Source of the DNA: Marinilactibacillus sp042660675
GTDB lineage: Bacteria > Bacillota > Bacilli > Lactobacillales > Carnobacteriaceae_A
DNA length: 64,000 bases
Assembly: GCF_042660675.1 (NCBI RefSeq)
Contig: NZ_JBHSUL010000001.1
Location: 9,320-73,319 of the forward strand
Direction of reading: 5' to 3'
Shown here: positions 7,956 through 15,837 of the stretch, in pieces
How the letters are laid out: every line of letters starts with the position of its first letter
Position numbering within the stretch: position 1 is the stretch's first letter
Made by a program: the position numbers and the translations under genes
Notes under the pieces: model-generated
The model's database searches: none
Told to the model about the DNA's origin: nothing
What the model saw: the letters and a program-made list of their open reading frames with translations, nothing else

Positions 7956-9236
7956 TTACTCAACAAGCTTTTTTAGCAATTGCTCAACTGCATATTTTCC
8001 TGAAAGAACAGCGCCTTCCATGAATTGAGGAAATGCTGGAGCTAATTCTGTACTGGCAAATACGATATTCTGGTAAGGCTCTTTCAATATTCGTTTTGCA
8101 TCAATGTCTCCTCCATAATGCGTGATACCGCCATATCCTCCACCATAGTATGGAGAATCCACCCATACTTTCTCTTCTAGGGATTGGTATGCAGCAATGC
8201 GTTCACCTAAAACCTGTGTTAAACGATCCACTGCAAATGCTGTTCTTTCATCAGACGCTACTCGCGTAAGCTCTATGGCTTTGTCTCCACCGATAAACAT
8301 GGTCAAGCGGTTTTTTCCTAGCTTCTTAGAAGATTCCATTACATTGACACCTTCTTCTTCACCAAACAAGATACCGAACAGCTTCTTCTTTTCTCCATTA
8401 ATTATAATCTCACGCCAGAAAGGCTCCTCATAAGTAAAAGTCAACTTGATGACTGCTCCATCTATAAAGCTATTCAATGCAGGATAAAATCTCCCTTTAA
8501 GTTCTTCGCTAAACTGAATACGGCGTGCTACTGTAGGCGGAACAGCAACAATAACGGCTCTCGCTTTAAAAGTCTGTCCTGTTTTCGATACGACTTCATA
8601 ACCCTCATCCACTTTTCTAACTGCTTCAACAGGCTCTTCATACAAAAGATTTGTCTTCGAAATATCTACTAGATGGTCAATCACCTGACTCAAGGGACCG
8701 GAAGCTTGATATTTCACTTCATCTTCTTCTAGTGTGATATTTCCAATCAATCGCTTCAATGCTTTTGGATTAATATAATCGCTACTTACTGTAAATTCCG
8801 AAGCGACTAAACTCTTGATCGCTTTCGCTTCCACATCATCTTCAACAGCCTCATCCACAACTTCAGAAAATGTATGGTCTTTTCTAAATGAACGATCTTT
8901 CAACAATTCTGCGTGATGCTCAAAATCAATGTGACCGACTTCGTCTTTTGTTTCATTGATAATAACGGCATCTTCTACTATATACGTATCTTCTAACTCC
9001 ATACCCGCTTCTTTGATCAGTTGAACCATCTCAATCATATCGTCATTCACAAACTGAGCACCCAACTCTACATAACTTGAGCGGTCTTCTGAAACTTTCG
9101 ATTGTACTTTTCCTCCAGCTCGATCAGTCGCTTCAAGAAGTTTATACGATAATCCTTTGTCTTGTAAGGCTCTAGCAGCAGATAATCCGGCTAGTCCAGC
9201 TCCAATTACTATGACGTCCAGTTGTTCCTGACTCAT
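7956..9236 (-). CDS. FAD-dependent amine oxidase (flavin monoamine oxidase family)
   Basis: This 426-residue flavoprotein begins with the Rossmann dinucleotide-binding motif VIVIGAGLAGLSAARAL and EATDRAGGKVQS. It ends with YGGGYGGITHYGG and FASTELAPAFPQFMEGAVLSGKYAVEQL, the C-terminal FAD-contact segment of the monoamine/polyamine oxidase family. It probably oxidises a primary or secondary amine with release of an aldehyde and hydrogen peroxide; the substrate is unknown. The start follows AGGAGTGGAAAG. It converges with the aldehyde dehydrogenase gene; an amine-to-aldehyde-to-acid route is possible but unproven. Confidence 0.8.
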   Translation of the reverse strand: MSQEQLDVIVIGAGLAGLSAARALQDKGLSYKLLEATDRAGGKVQSKVSEDRSSYVELGAQFVNDDMIEMVQLIKEAGMELEDTYIVEDAVIINETKDEVGHIDFEHHAELLKDRSFRKDHTFSEVVDEAVEDDVEAKAIKSLVASEFTVSSDYINPKALKRLIGNITLEEDEVKYQASGPLSQVIDHLVDISKTNLLYEEPVEAVRKVDEGYEVVSKTGQTFKARAVIVAVPPTVARRIQFSEELKGRFYPALNSFIDGAVIKLTFTYEEPFWREIIINGEKKKLFGILFGEEEGVNVMESSKKLGKNRLTMFIGGDKAIELTRVASDERTAFAVDRLTQVLGERIAAYQSLEEKVWVDSPYYGGGYGGITHYGGDIDAKRILKEPYQNIVFASTELAPAFPQFMEGAVLSGKYAVEQLLKKLVE

Positions 9237-9491
9237 CTTTCCACTCCTATAACAGGTTTGATTTAATCAACTTAAGCGTATCAAGTTCTTTATAGTAAAG
9301 CAAAAAGGACGTTCCAAGAAGTGTAGTAGTTTCTCCTCTTTTACGGTAAAACAACGTTCTTACTTTTTAAACCTTTGTAGCTCAATCGCTTTTATTAGAT
9401 TTAAGTATTTTATTAAATATTTTTAGTTATTCGTTAAATTTTTTTCGATACTTTAATAGTGGGTGTAAATAAATTAAAGGAGACATTACAT

Positions 9492-9836
9492 ATGTTTTTA
9501 AAATCGATTTCTGATCGCACACTTTTGTTCATTATGATACTACTCATAGCTTATATTTATAACCGAAAACAAACTAAAAGATCATTTACTCTAACGGTGT
9601 GTTTATTCCAGATCTTCTATATCATCTTATTCCTGACGGGGTTTCTGGCATGGATAAATATTCCCGAAGCGCTGTTTGATGTTCTTTGGTGGGGATTATC
9701 AGCCCTCGGTTTTTACAGTTGTTTTATTATTCGACATAGTGCTTCACCGCTTTTAAATATTTCTATCGTTACTACTTGTATTGCAACATTTTTTGGCTTT
9801 TTAGCGTTTGCTATGATGGGATGTGCTGGTTCTTAA
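9492..9836 (+). CDS. Small polytopic membrane protein, unknown
   Basis: This 114-residue protein has about four hydrophobic segments (near residues 7-22, 32-55, 62-80 and 88-110). It ends in GFLAFAMMGCAGS. The start ATG 9492 follows AAAGGAGACATTACAT. An earlier in-frame start at 9459 lacks a good ribosome site. No family is recognised. The upstream 230 bases hold only A+T-rich sequence with no clear structure. Confidence 0.6.
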   Translation: MFLKSISDRTLLFIMILLIAYIYNRKQTKRSFTLTVCLFQIFYIILFLTGFLAWINIPEALFDVLWWGLSALGFYSCFIIRHSASPLLNISIVTTCIATFFGFLAFAMMGCAGS

Positions 9837-9904
9837 ATTCAAAACAACTATCTACTTTATTCTAAATTTGTTTTATAATCTAGTATGGAATAGAGGAGGA
9901 TATT

Positions 9905-10414
9905 ATGATAACGATTAAAGAGATTACAAACATCACAACTGAACAAGCAGAATTAGTGGACTTGTTTCAAGAAGTCGTGGCTTCTGGCGCGGCTATGAAC
10001 TTTCTACACCCCATGAGCGAAGAGACGGCTGTTAAATACTGGAACGGTGTACTATCAGAACATGTTCGATTGTTCGTTGCTTTATTAGACGAAGAAATCG
10101 TAGGCACCGTTCAATTACAGATGAGCGATAAAGAAAATGCTCCTCATCGAGCTGAAATCGCTAAGCTGATGACCCATCCAAAAGCGCAACGGAAAGGTGT
10201 TGCCAGAACGATTCTGCAATACGTCTTAAAAGTAGCTGAAGAAGAAAATAGAACCTTACTGTTATTAGACACAGAAAAAGAAGGACCCGCAAATGCCCTT
10301 TATCAATCGGAAGGCTTTGTTTTGTACGGCGAAATCCCTGCTTATTCTCAAGATCCTTTTGGCGTTTTCAAAGACGGAAATTGTTACTACAAATATTCTC
10401 CGCAGATTAGCTAA
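9905..10414 (+). CDS. GNAT-family N-acetyltransferase
   Basis: This 169-residue protein shows the GNAT fold: a beta strand RLFVALLDEEIVGTVQLQM followed by AEIAKLMTHPKAQRKGVARTILQYVLKVA, where QRKGVA is the acetyl-CoA pyrophosphate loop (Q/R-x-x-G-x-A). It later has NALYQSEGFVLYGEIP. The acceptor is unknown; peptide, antibiotic or small amine are all possible. The start ATG has GAGGAT just upstream. It precedes the broken small gene at 10442 by 27 bases, so the two may have been co-transcribed. Confidence 0.8.
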   Translation: MITIKEITNITTEQAELVDLFQEVVASGAAMNFLHPMSEETAVKYWNGVLSEHVRLFVALLDEEIVGTVQLQMSDKENAPHRAEIAKLMTHPKAQRKGVARTILQYVLKVAEEENRTLLLLDTEKEGPANALYQSEGFVLYGEIPAYSQDPFGVFKDGNCYYKYSPQIS

Positions 10415-10441
10415 TAACTGAAAGAAAAGAGGTATGTTTTA

Positions 10442-10686
10442 ATGTTTAAAAACCCCTATTTTCTAACATTTTTAAATATTGTAATATTTTCTGGTTATAT
10501 GTTTGTTGGTATCCCAAGAGGAGATTTCATTACGCTGCTGATCGTCAGCTCACTGTTGGTCAGTCACATTTAAATGGATTCAGAAAAAACTGGAATATAT
10601 ATACACGTTATACGCAAATAATGTCTTTTATCTTTACAGTACTGGTAGTTACTTACATCTTTGCAACGTTGTTTTCTTTCTTTTAA
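10442..10686 (+). pseudogene. Small two-helix membrane protein gene, frameshifted
   Basis: Frame 1 from ATG 10442 gives a hydrophobic 43-residue product (opening MFKNPYFLTFLNIVIF and ending LLVSHI) and stops at TAA 10571. The next frame continues as LNGFRKNWNIYTRYTQ and then a second hydrophobic helix, ending at TAA 10686. One extra T in the T-run before the stop would join them into an intact protein of about 81 residues. The upstream AAGAGG supports the start. This looks like a single-base deletion, a sequencing error, or less likely a programmed shift. No family is recognised. Confidence 0.5.
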
Positions 10687-10702
10687 AAGTCGTTTTCCCA
10701 AA

Positions 10703-10745
10703 AATAAGAAGCGTCCAAGATGATAAATTTTGGATGCTTCTTATT
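10703..10745. terminator. Bidirectional terminator
   Basis: A 10-bp stem (10703-10712 with 10736-10745) is extended by TCCAA/TTGGA pairing after one mismatch. It separates the frameshifted small gene from the convergent HAD gene. Confidence 0.7.
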
Positions 10746-10776
10746 TAACTTTGTTTGAACAAATTAATTCTATTGA

Positions 10777-11448
10777 CTATTTTTGGTTTTCGAGAATATC
10801 TTCTACAAGTTTCACGAGGTTATCGTTTGAAAAGTCAGGATCTGGGTAATAAGGATTGAATTGTGTATTTTTTCGTTTAATATAAGCTGTTTTGAGTCCG
10901 GATTTTTTAGCACCAAACAAATCCCAGTCATGAGTCGCTAACATTACTGTTTCTTGAGCAACTAATGCTTGTTCATTCAATACATAGTTATAGATTTCTT
11001 TATAAGGTTTATATCGTTTCACAGCGTCTACTGAATAATAATGATCTACTTGGTTAATGATTCCAGCATTGGTTAATTGCTTCTCGACCATCGCTTCTGA
11101 TGAATTCGTGACGGCAATAATGGTTAATTCGTGATCTTTTAGCAAATTTAACGCTTCTTCTACATCATCATAGGCTGGTAGTTCCTGAAATGCATCGAGG
11201 ATATCGTTTTTAATATCTTCTGTTAGCTCTTTACCACTTTCCATAAACAGACTTTCAAGAGCTGCTTCGGTTAATTTACTGAAATCTTCGTACTCGTTCA
11301 GTCCTCCTAGTACCGTTGAGGAATGAAGAACTATTTTGAACCAGTAAGCCATCGCAAAGTCTCCGTCAAAGTGCTGGTCGAATTTCTCTTTCAATAAATT
11401 CAAGTTTAATAACGTTTCGTTCATATCAAATAAGACCGTTTTGATCAT
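10777..11448 (-). CDS. HAD-superfamily hydrolase, haloacid dehalogenase type
   Basis: The 223-residue protein opens with motif I, TVLFDMNETLLNL. The nucleophile Asp is present, but the second Asp of the phosphatase-type DxDx(T/V) motif is Asn. Motif II is IIAVTNSS near residue 115, and motif III with the later acidic site are around VKRYKPYKEIY and VMLATHDWDLFGA. Loss of the second Asp is typical of 2-haloacid dehalogenase-like members rather than phosphatases. The start ATG 11448 is preferred because the domain begins there; upstream in-frame codons add a non-conserved stretch. The substrate is unknown. Confidence 0.7.
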   Translation of the reverse strand: MIKTVLFDMNETLLNLNLLKEKFDQHFDGDFAMAYWFKIVLHSSTVLGGLNEYEDFSKLTEAALESLFMESGKELTEDIKNDILDAFQELPAYDDVEEALNLLKDHELTIIAVTNSSEAMVEKQLTNAGIINQVDHYYSVDAVKRYKPYKEIYNYVLNEQALVAQETVMLATHDWDLFGAKKSGLKTAYIKRKNTQFNPYYPDPDFSNDNLVKLVEDILENQK

Positions 11449-11538
11449 GATCATCATCTCTTTCTCTGTTTTATTCTCGTCAGCAGTATAACGCAAAAAG
11501 CTCTCTTTCCGAAGAAAGACAGCTTTTTGAATTGATGA

Positions 11539-12498
11539 TTATTTATCTAAACTGAAGTCCAGTTCTGGCCCTTTTGGTACAATACCATTTGGATTGATCT
11601 GTTTATGACTACGGTAATAATGTTTTTTGATATGATCAAAGTTGACCGTCTCTTTTACACCCGGTTCATTGTACAATTCTCTTGTGTAACGCCATAGATT
11701 TTTATAGTCTACGATTCTTCTGATATTGCACTTGAAGTGACCGTGATAAGCACTATCAAAACGAATCAAGGTCGTAAATAAACGCCAATCTGCTTCCGTA
11801 ATTTCGTCTCCTACTAAAAAGCGGCTACGTTCTAGTCGTTCTTCAATATCATCTAAGGCATCAAATAATGTTGTGACTTCTTTTTCATAAACCTCTTGGG
11901 TTGTAGCGAAGCCAGCTTTGTAGACACCATTGTTGATTGTGCCATAAACTTTTTCGTTGATTTCATCAATCTCTGTCATTTTGTCTTCTGGAAGAAAGTC
12001 TTTATCATTTCCGCCCACTTCATCGAAAGCTGAATTCAACATGCGCATAATATCTGCGGATTCATTATTGACGATTTTATTCTGTTTTAAATCGTATAAG
12101 ACAGGTACAGTTACGCGTCCACTGTAGTCTGGTTCAACATGTGTATAAATCTGATACATAAAGTCTGCATGAATAACAGGATCTTGGATGACACCTTCTT
12201 CTTCCTCAAATGTCCATCCGTTTTCTCCCATCAAAGTGTTCACAACAGAAATTGAAATTATATCTTCTAGTCCTTTCAGACTGCGCATGATTAAAGCGCG
12301 ACTGGCCCATGGACAAGCGAGCGAAACATATAAGTGATAACGACCTGGCTCTGCTTTAAATCCAGCTTCTCCAGTCGGACCTGCGCTACCGTCTTTGGTG
12401 ATCCAGTTTCTAAATTGTGACTCCTCACGAATAAATTCGCCTTCGTCATTATTGTAATCCCATTTGTCATGCCATTTCCCTTTAACTAACAGTCCCAT
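11539..12498 (-). CDS. Glutathionyl-hydroquinone reductase (YqjG/ECM4-like GST)
   Basis: This 319-residue protein has the family signature YVSLACPWASRALI with catalytic Cys62 in the CPWA motif, VPVLYDLKQNKIVNNES for glutathione binding, and GDEITEADWRLFTTLIRFD in the all-helical C-terminal domain. Members reduce glutathionyl-hydroquinones by thiol transfer. Its length is normal for the family. The start follows GAAAGGAGTCGCTT. Glutathione use in a lactic acid bacterium would depend on import or synthesis not visible here. Confidence 0.85.
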   Translation of the reverse strand: MGLLVKGKWHDKWDYNNDEGEFIREESQFRNWITKDGSAGPTGEAGFKAEPGRYHLYVSLACPWASRALIMRSLKGLEDIISISVVNTLMGENGWTFEEEEGVIQDPVIHADFMYQIYTHVEPDYSGRVTVPVLYDLKQNKIVNNESADIMRMLNSAFDEVGGNDKDFLPEDKMTEIDEINEKVYGTINNGVYKAGFATTQEVYEKEVTTLFDALDDIEERLERSRFLVGDEITEADWRLFTTLIRFDSAYHGHFKCNIRRIVDYKNLWRYTRELYNEPGVKETVNFDHIKKHYYRSHKQINPNGIVPKGPELDFSLDK

Positions 12499-12594
12499 AA
12501 GCGACTCCTTTCAAAATAGATATTGTTTTAAAGTTCGTCTACTTCTAGTATAAGTCTCGAAATCGAAATAAACAAATTCTTTCTCTGACTAAGC

Positions 12595-13080
12595 TTAAAA
12601 GTACAATTCAGATAATCTTTTAATATCGGTTTTTTCAGATAAATCAATAAAATACGTTGACTGCCACTTTTGAGTTTTTGTTGCTGAAGGGTTTAGTTCT
12701 TTTTCCCATGTAGGGTAAACCCTAATTGCCATTTTCCCTTTTGAAGTTTCACTTCTCAGTATGCCTTGCTTATATAAGACAGCTTTAGGAAAGATGAACT
12801 GGCCGATTTTCCCATTATCCAAGATAGATACAATTACTTTATCTGGGTTTCCATGAAATGAATAAGGTTGATTCTTATTGTCAGCATCCTTTTCCCAGAA
12901 TACCACAAAATATCCAGCTTTCTTTGAAGTCAATTTTGCTAAGCGACTTCTGTAAGTACGCTGATTCAAATTGAAACATGTTCCTTCATATTCAATGTTT
13001 TGAGTTTCTAGTTTTATAGCGGTCATTTCCTCAAGACCTATTTTTAATAATAGTTGCTTGGTGAGTGTTATAGACTTCAT
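12595..13080 (-). CDS. MepB-family protein
   Basis: The 161-residue protein shows the MepB pattern: QNIEYEGTCFNLNQRTYRSRLAKLTSKKAGYFVVFWEKD near residues 30-68, then GKIGQFIFPKAVLYKQGIL and KMAIRVYPTW. In Staphylococcus aureus mepB lies in the mepRAB multidrug-resistance operon, but its biochemical function is not established. The start ATG 13080 follows AAGGAG. Ten bases separate it from the end of the upstream acetyltransferase gene, so both are probably one transcript. No MATE pump is nearby. Confidence 0.75.
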   Translation of the reverse strand: MKSITLTKQLLLKIGLEEMTAIKLETQNIEYEGTCFNLNQRTYRSRLAKLTSKKAGYFVVFWEKDADNKNQPYSFHGNPDKVIVSILDNGKIGQFIFPKAVLYKQGILRSETSKGKMAIRVYPTWEKELNPSATKTQKWQSTYFIDLSEKTDIKRLSELYF

Positions 13081-13090
13081 GTTATTCTCC

Positions 13091-13630
13091 TTACTTTGAA
13101 TGCCAGTCACTAATTAATAGCCCGTAATTGTAAACATCTAGCCACTTTCCGTCCTGAAACAATCCTTCACGGTCGATGCCTTCTCTTTGGAATCCAATTT
13201 TTTCGTAAACCTTGATAGCTGATTCGTTGTTACTGTGTACACTCAAGCGTATCTTGTGAAGGCCTAGCTCATAAAAAGCAAACTTACAGATGGTATGCAA
13301 AGCATCCGTTGCGTATCCTTTTCCTCTGTTAGATGCCGGAACGATTGCGAGCCCTAGTTCAGCTCCTCTATTTTTAAACTGCACATCAGATAAGGAAACC
13401 CAGCCCACAAATTCACTAGAAAAGCGTTCCCTAATGGCAAATAGAAAACGTTCATTACTGTCACTATCTCCTTGAAAGGTTTTCCACGCTTCTTCATTCC
13501 AAGGATGAAAGGTATCCCAACTAATATTGCGCAAAAATTCATTGTCCCACTGGTATTGTGTCAACATACCGAAATCTTCTTCCTCAAAGTGTGTAAAGGC
13601 AACTTTTTCTCCTAATATGACATTTTTCAT
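13091..13630 (-). CDS. GNAT acetyltransferase, RimJ/RimL type
   Basis: This 179-residue protein has the RimJ/RimL-like arrangement: an N-terminal VAFTHFEEEDFGMLTQYQWD, WVSLSDVQFKNRGAELGLAIVPASNRGKGYATDALHTICKFAF with RGKGYA as the acetyl-CoA loop, then VHSNNESAIKVYEKIGFQREG. It may acetylate protein N termini or a small molecule. The start ATG 13630 has AAAAAAGGAGCG upstream; the track-length start at 13678 lacks one. It is the first gene of a pair with mepB. Confidence 0.8.
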   Translation of the reverse strand: MKNVILGEKVAFTHFEEEDFGMLTQYQWDNEFLRNISWDTFHPWNEEAWKTFQGDSDSNERFLFAIRERFSSEFVGWVSLSDVQFKNRGAELGLAIVPASNRGKGYATDALHTICKFAFYELGLHKIRLSVHSNNESAIKVYEKIGFQREGIDREGLFQDGKWLDVYNYGLLISDWHSK

Positions 13631-13692
13631 ATGTATACGCTCCTTTTTTATCTTAAAAAAAGAGGCCTGCTCTCGCATGCCCCTTTTTCAGT

Positions 13693-13899
13693 CTATGGTT
13701 TTCCAAGTATTTTATAAAAATAAATATAAATACTGAACACCACATATGTGATCGCTGCATAAAAAATACCTGCAAATAAACCTACAAAAATAACTTCAGC
13801 CAACGAGCCTCCTGTAGATAAAGAGCCTTGCAAAAAGCCTGCAATAAGTAAAATAATCATAACGATATTTCTTCTTTTAACTACTCGTGCCAGTTCCAT
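13693..13899 (-). CDS. Small two-helix membrane protein, unknown
   Basis: This 68-residue protein has two hydrophobic segments (NIVMIILLIAGFLQGSL and EVIFVGLFAGIFYAAITYVVFSIYIYF). The start ATG 13899 follows AAAAGGAG. It lies 62 bases upstream of the acetyltransferase start on the same strand and could head that operon. No family is recognised. Confidence 0.6.
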   Translation of the reverse strand: MELARVVKRRNIVMIILLIAGFLQGSLSTGGSLAEVIFVGLFAGIFYAAITYVVFSIYIYFYKILGKP

Positions 13900-14022
13900 A
13901 AGCCTGTTCTCCTTTTGACTTACCTGTTTATACATCCTATTAGAGTATACCTTTTTAAAGTAGAGAATGTGTATAAATTTTTATAAAATTCTATGAATTT
14001 TTATTATTTGGTGACAACAATC

Positions 14023-14703
14023 TTATCCTCTAGTGTGGCTTTCCAATTTAAGGTTAATCAACAACGGAATCAAACAAAATAAGATACTTCTTACACCAAA
14101 TACAGGAATCAATGCAATCCCAACGAGTACACCTAGATGGTAATGGAGTAATGTATAGCCGTAAAAGGTTCCTTTCACCTTACTAGATTCTGTCGCGTTC
14201 AGATGATAATCCATCCATGCCTGAATGCACTGACGAATGTTTCCAGTTGAAAATAGTGTCGGGCTAACGTACTCTTTTGTTCCATTGAAGACACCCCATT
14301 GAAATGCGGTCAAAGCAAATAGCGGCAACAAAGCCAGCAAATCATCTGCCTGTCTTGGTATGACTCCGATCATGCAGACACCAACGATTTCAACTAAAAG
14401 GCAGATTTTGACAGATGCCTCGGTATACTTTTCTCTTAAATAAGAAGAAACAAACAAACTGATCATAAAGACCCCTAGCGCTGATATTCTAACAAATGCA
14501 TCCAAGACACTCACTTCGCTGATACTGATAAACATTTGGATGAGATTCGCTGTCTGAGCTGAACCAAAGTTTCCTCTTAATAATAAAGCATAGCTCCCAC
14601 AGAATCCTCCGACCATACACATAGAGTAATGTAAGAAATTTTCATAGCTGTACGCTTGTTTAACTGGTATGTTCATTGTTTCATCATAAAGCGACTGAAG
14701 CAT
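14023..14703 (-). CDS. DUF1275 (YoaK-like) membrane protein
   Basis: This 226-residue protein has about six membrane helices and the DUF1275 pattern: MCMVGGFCGSYALLLRGNFGSAQTANLIQM near residues 28-58 and QWGVFNGTKEYVSPTLFSTGNIRQCIQAWMDYHL near 135-170. The Thr-Ala-Asn and Thr-Gly-Asn motifs are diagnostic of the family. Function and substrate are unknown; a transport role is generally assumed. The start is uncertain: ATG 14703 follows AGGAATAG closely. It is monocistronic. Confidence 0.75.
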   Translation of the reverse strand: MLQSLYDETMNIPVKQAYSYENFLHYSMCMVGGFCGSYALLLRGNFGSAQTANLIQMFISISEVSVLDAFVRISALGVFMISLFVSSYLREKYTEASVKICLLVEIVGVCMIGVIPRQADDLLALLPLFALTAFQWGVFNGTKEYVSPTLFSTGNIRQCIQAWMDYHLNATESSKVKGTFYGYTLLHYHLGVLVGIALIPVFGVRSILFCLIPLLINLKLESHTRG

Positions 14704-14835
14704 CTATTCCTATAATGATTATTTTGATTCATTGTATTAAAGACTCCCTCGATTGACGACTACTGAATATATTTATACCCTCTACTATAAAACAAATCTT
14801 ATGAAAATACATCTATTCACCCGATACTTATCCTC

Positions 14836-14874
14836 AAAAAAAACACGAGCACAGCCTTTTGGCTATACTCGTGC
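14836..14874 (-). terminator. Terminator for the small membrane-protein operon
   Basis: On the minus strand, a 13-bp imperfect stem (14873-14861 with 14856-14844) and an AAAA loop are followed by eight T. It sits 34 bases past the stop of the gene ending at 14909. Confidence 0.85.
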
Positions 14875-14908
14875 TTGTCTCTTTATGTACTATTTTCTTT
14901 AACTCTAG

Positions 14909-15127
14909 CTACTTGTTATCCCTTTTATGCAGTTGTTCGCTGTTTGCTTTATACACATTTAGAAACTGACGTAACAAGACCAATCCATAAATGACTCCAG
15001 CAATTACAACCACTGCTAGAATGATCATAACGATTTGAAAAACAAAGTTTATCATCATCGTTCTTTCTGCATATTGAAGCATGTTACTAAAAGGATCAGT
15101 GTCCATTGGATCCATATCTGTAATCAT
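14909..15127 (-). CDS. Single-pass small membrane protein, unknown
   Basis: This 72-residue protein begins with an acidic, Met-rich stretch (ITDMDPMDTDPF). It has one membrane helix at about residues 26-48 (VFQIVMIILAVVVIAGVIYGLVLL) and a basic, polar tail. The ATG 15127 has AGAAGGTG six bases upstream; the in-frame GTG at 15136 is part of that ribosome site. It is the last gene of a run of three small membrane proteins before a terminator. Confidence 0.65.
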   Translation of the reverse strand: MITDMDPMDTDPFSNMLQYAERTMMINFVFQIVMIILAVVVIAGVIYGLVLLRQFLNVYKANSEQLHKRDNK

Positions 15128-15219
15128 AGTATTCACCTTCTTTCTCTTGCTTCTAGATTAAAGAAATTCAGAAATAGAGTCAATTGATTGGAATGATAGA
15201 GTTCAAATATTCATAATCA

Positions 15220-15366
15220 TTAGAACCAGTAGGCTAGCGCTCTTCCAACTTCTTTGCCCATCTCAAAGATTGTATCAATATTCGGAATAAAGGCGAACAC
15301 GATAAAGAGTCCCCAAAATACTGGACTGAAACGTTTGATCCATTGCGCTTTTTCATCTTTTGTCAT
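15220..15366 (-). CDS. 48-residue small membrane protein
   Basis: The short ORF begins MTKDEKAQWIKRFSPVFWG, continues with a hydrophobic WGLFIVFAFIPNI segment and ends AYWF. AGAGGTG lies nine bases before the ATG. It begins 15 bases after the stop of the upstream small gene, which suggests one transcript. An overlapping ATG at 15370 would stop after four codons. No family is recognised. Support comes from the ribosome site, operon position and a plausible membrane-anchor composition. Confidence 0.6.
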   Translation of the reverse strand: MTKDEKAQWIKRFSPVFWGLFIVFAFIPNIDTIFEMGKEVGRALAYWF

Positions 15367-15381
15367 TCATTAACACCTCTT

Positions 15382-15585
15382 TTAATTAACTTTTTGTTTT
15401 TGCACCTGTTTCTTTCTGCTTTGACTAATTGAGAAATAACTCAAACCTAGGGACACTAGTATGATAAAATCTGTATCCATCAGTTCAACACCGCCACTAT
15501 ATGTATCAACTACAATTTTGATCGCCAAAAATAACATACTAAAAATCGTCACGAATTTATACACTTTCATTCCGGTAATAACCAA
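15382..15585 (-). CDS. Small two-helix membrane protein with TTG start
   Basis: This 67-residue protein has two hydrophobic segments (VTIFSMLFLAIKIVV and FIILVSLGLSYFSIS) and a Lys/Gln-rich tail. An AGGAGG followed by seven bases points to TTG 15585 as the start. The downstream in-frame ATG at 15570 lacks a ribosome site, and the longer reading frame from 15648 would bury the AGGAGG. It is the first gene of the three-gene small membrane-protein run. No family is recognised. Confidence 0.6.
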   Translation of the reverse strand: MVITGMKVYKFVTIFSMLFLAIKIVVDTYSGGVELMDTDFIILVSLGLSYFSISQSRKKQVQKQKVN

Positions 15586-15771
15586 CTCTTCACCTCCTGT
15601 TTGAATTAGTACATTCTTAATATTAGTGTACCTTATTCTTTGATCCAATTCTATATTTAACGATATTTATTTTTTACTAAATATCTATCAAAATGAAGCG
15701 TAACTTAGAAAAGAGCTTTACCAACCAATTATTTTATATTTCTTAGAAAATCTCGTCATTAATCCTTTACA

Positions 15772-15815
15772 TTGAAAACACTCTCCGCTAAAGTTAACTT
15801 GTAAAAGCGATTTCA
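15772..15815 (+). promoter_or_regulatory. Promoter and near-consensus cre for the first GH1 gene
   Basis: TTGAAA (15772-15777), a 17-base spacer and TAACTT (15795-15800) form a modest SigA promoter. On the opposite strand, 15815-15800 reads TGAAATCGCTTTTACA, which matches the first 12 positions of the CcpA cre consensus TGWAANCGNTNWCA and then carries two extra bases before CA. CcpA bound there would overlap the transcript start and repress. Confidence 0.5.
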
Positions 15816-15837
15816 TTTTATAAAGGGAGCGTGTAGT

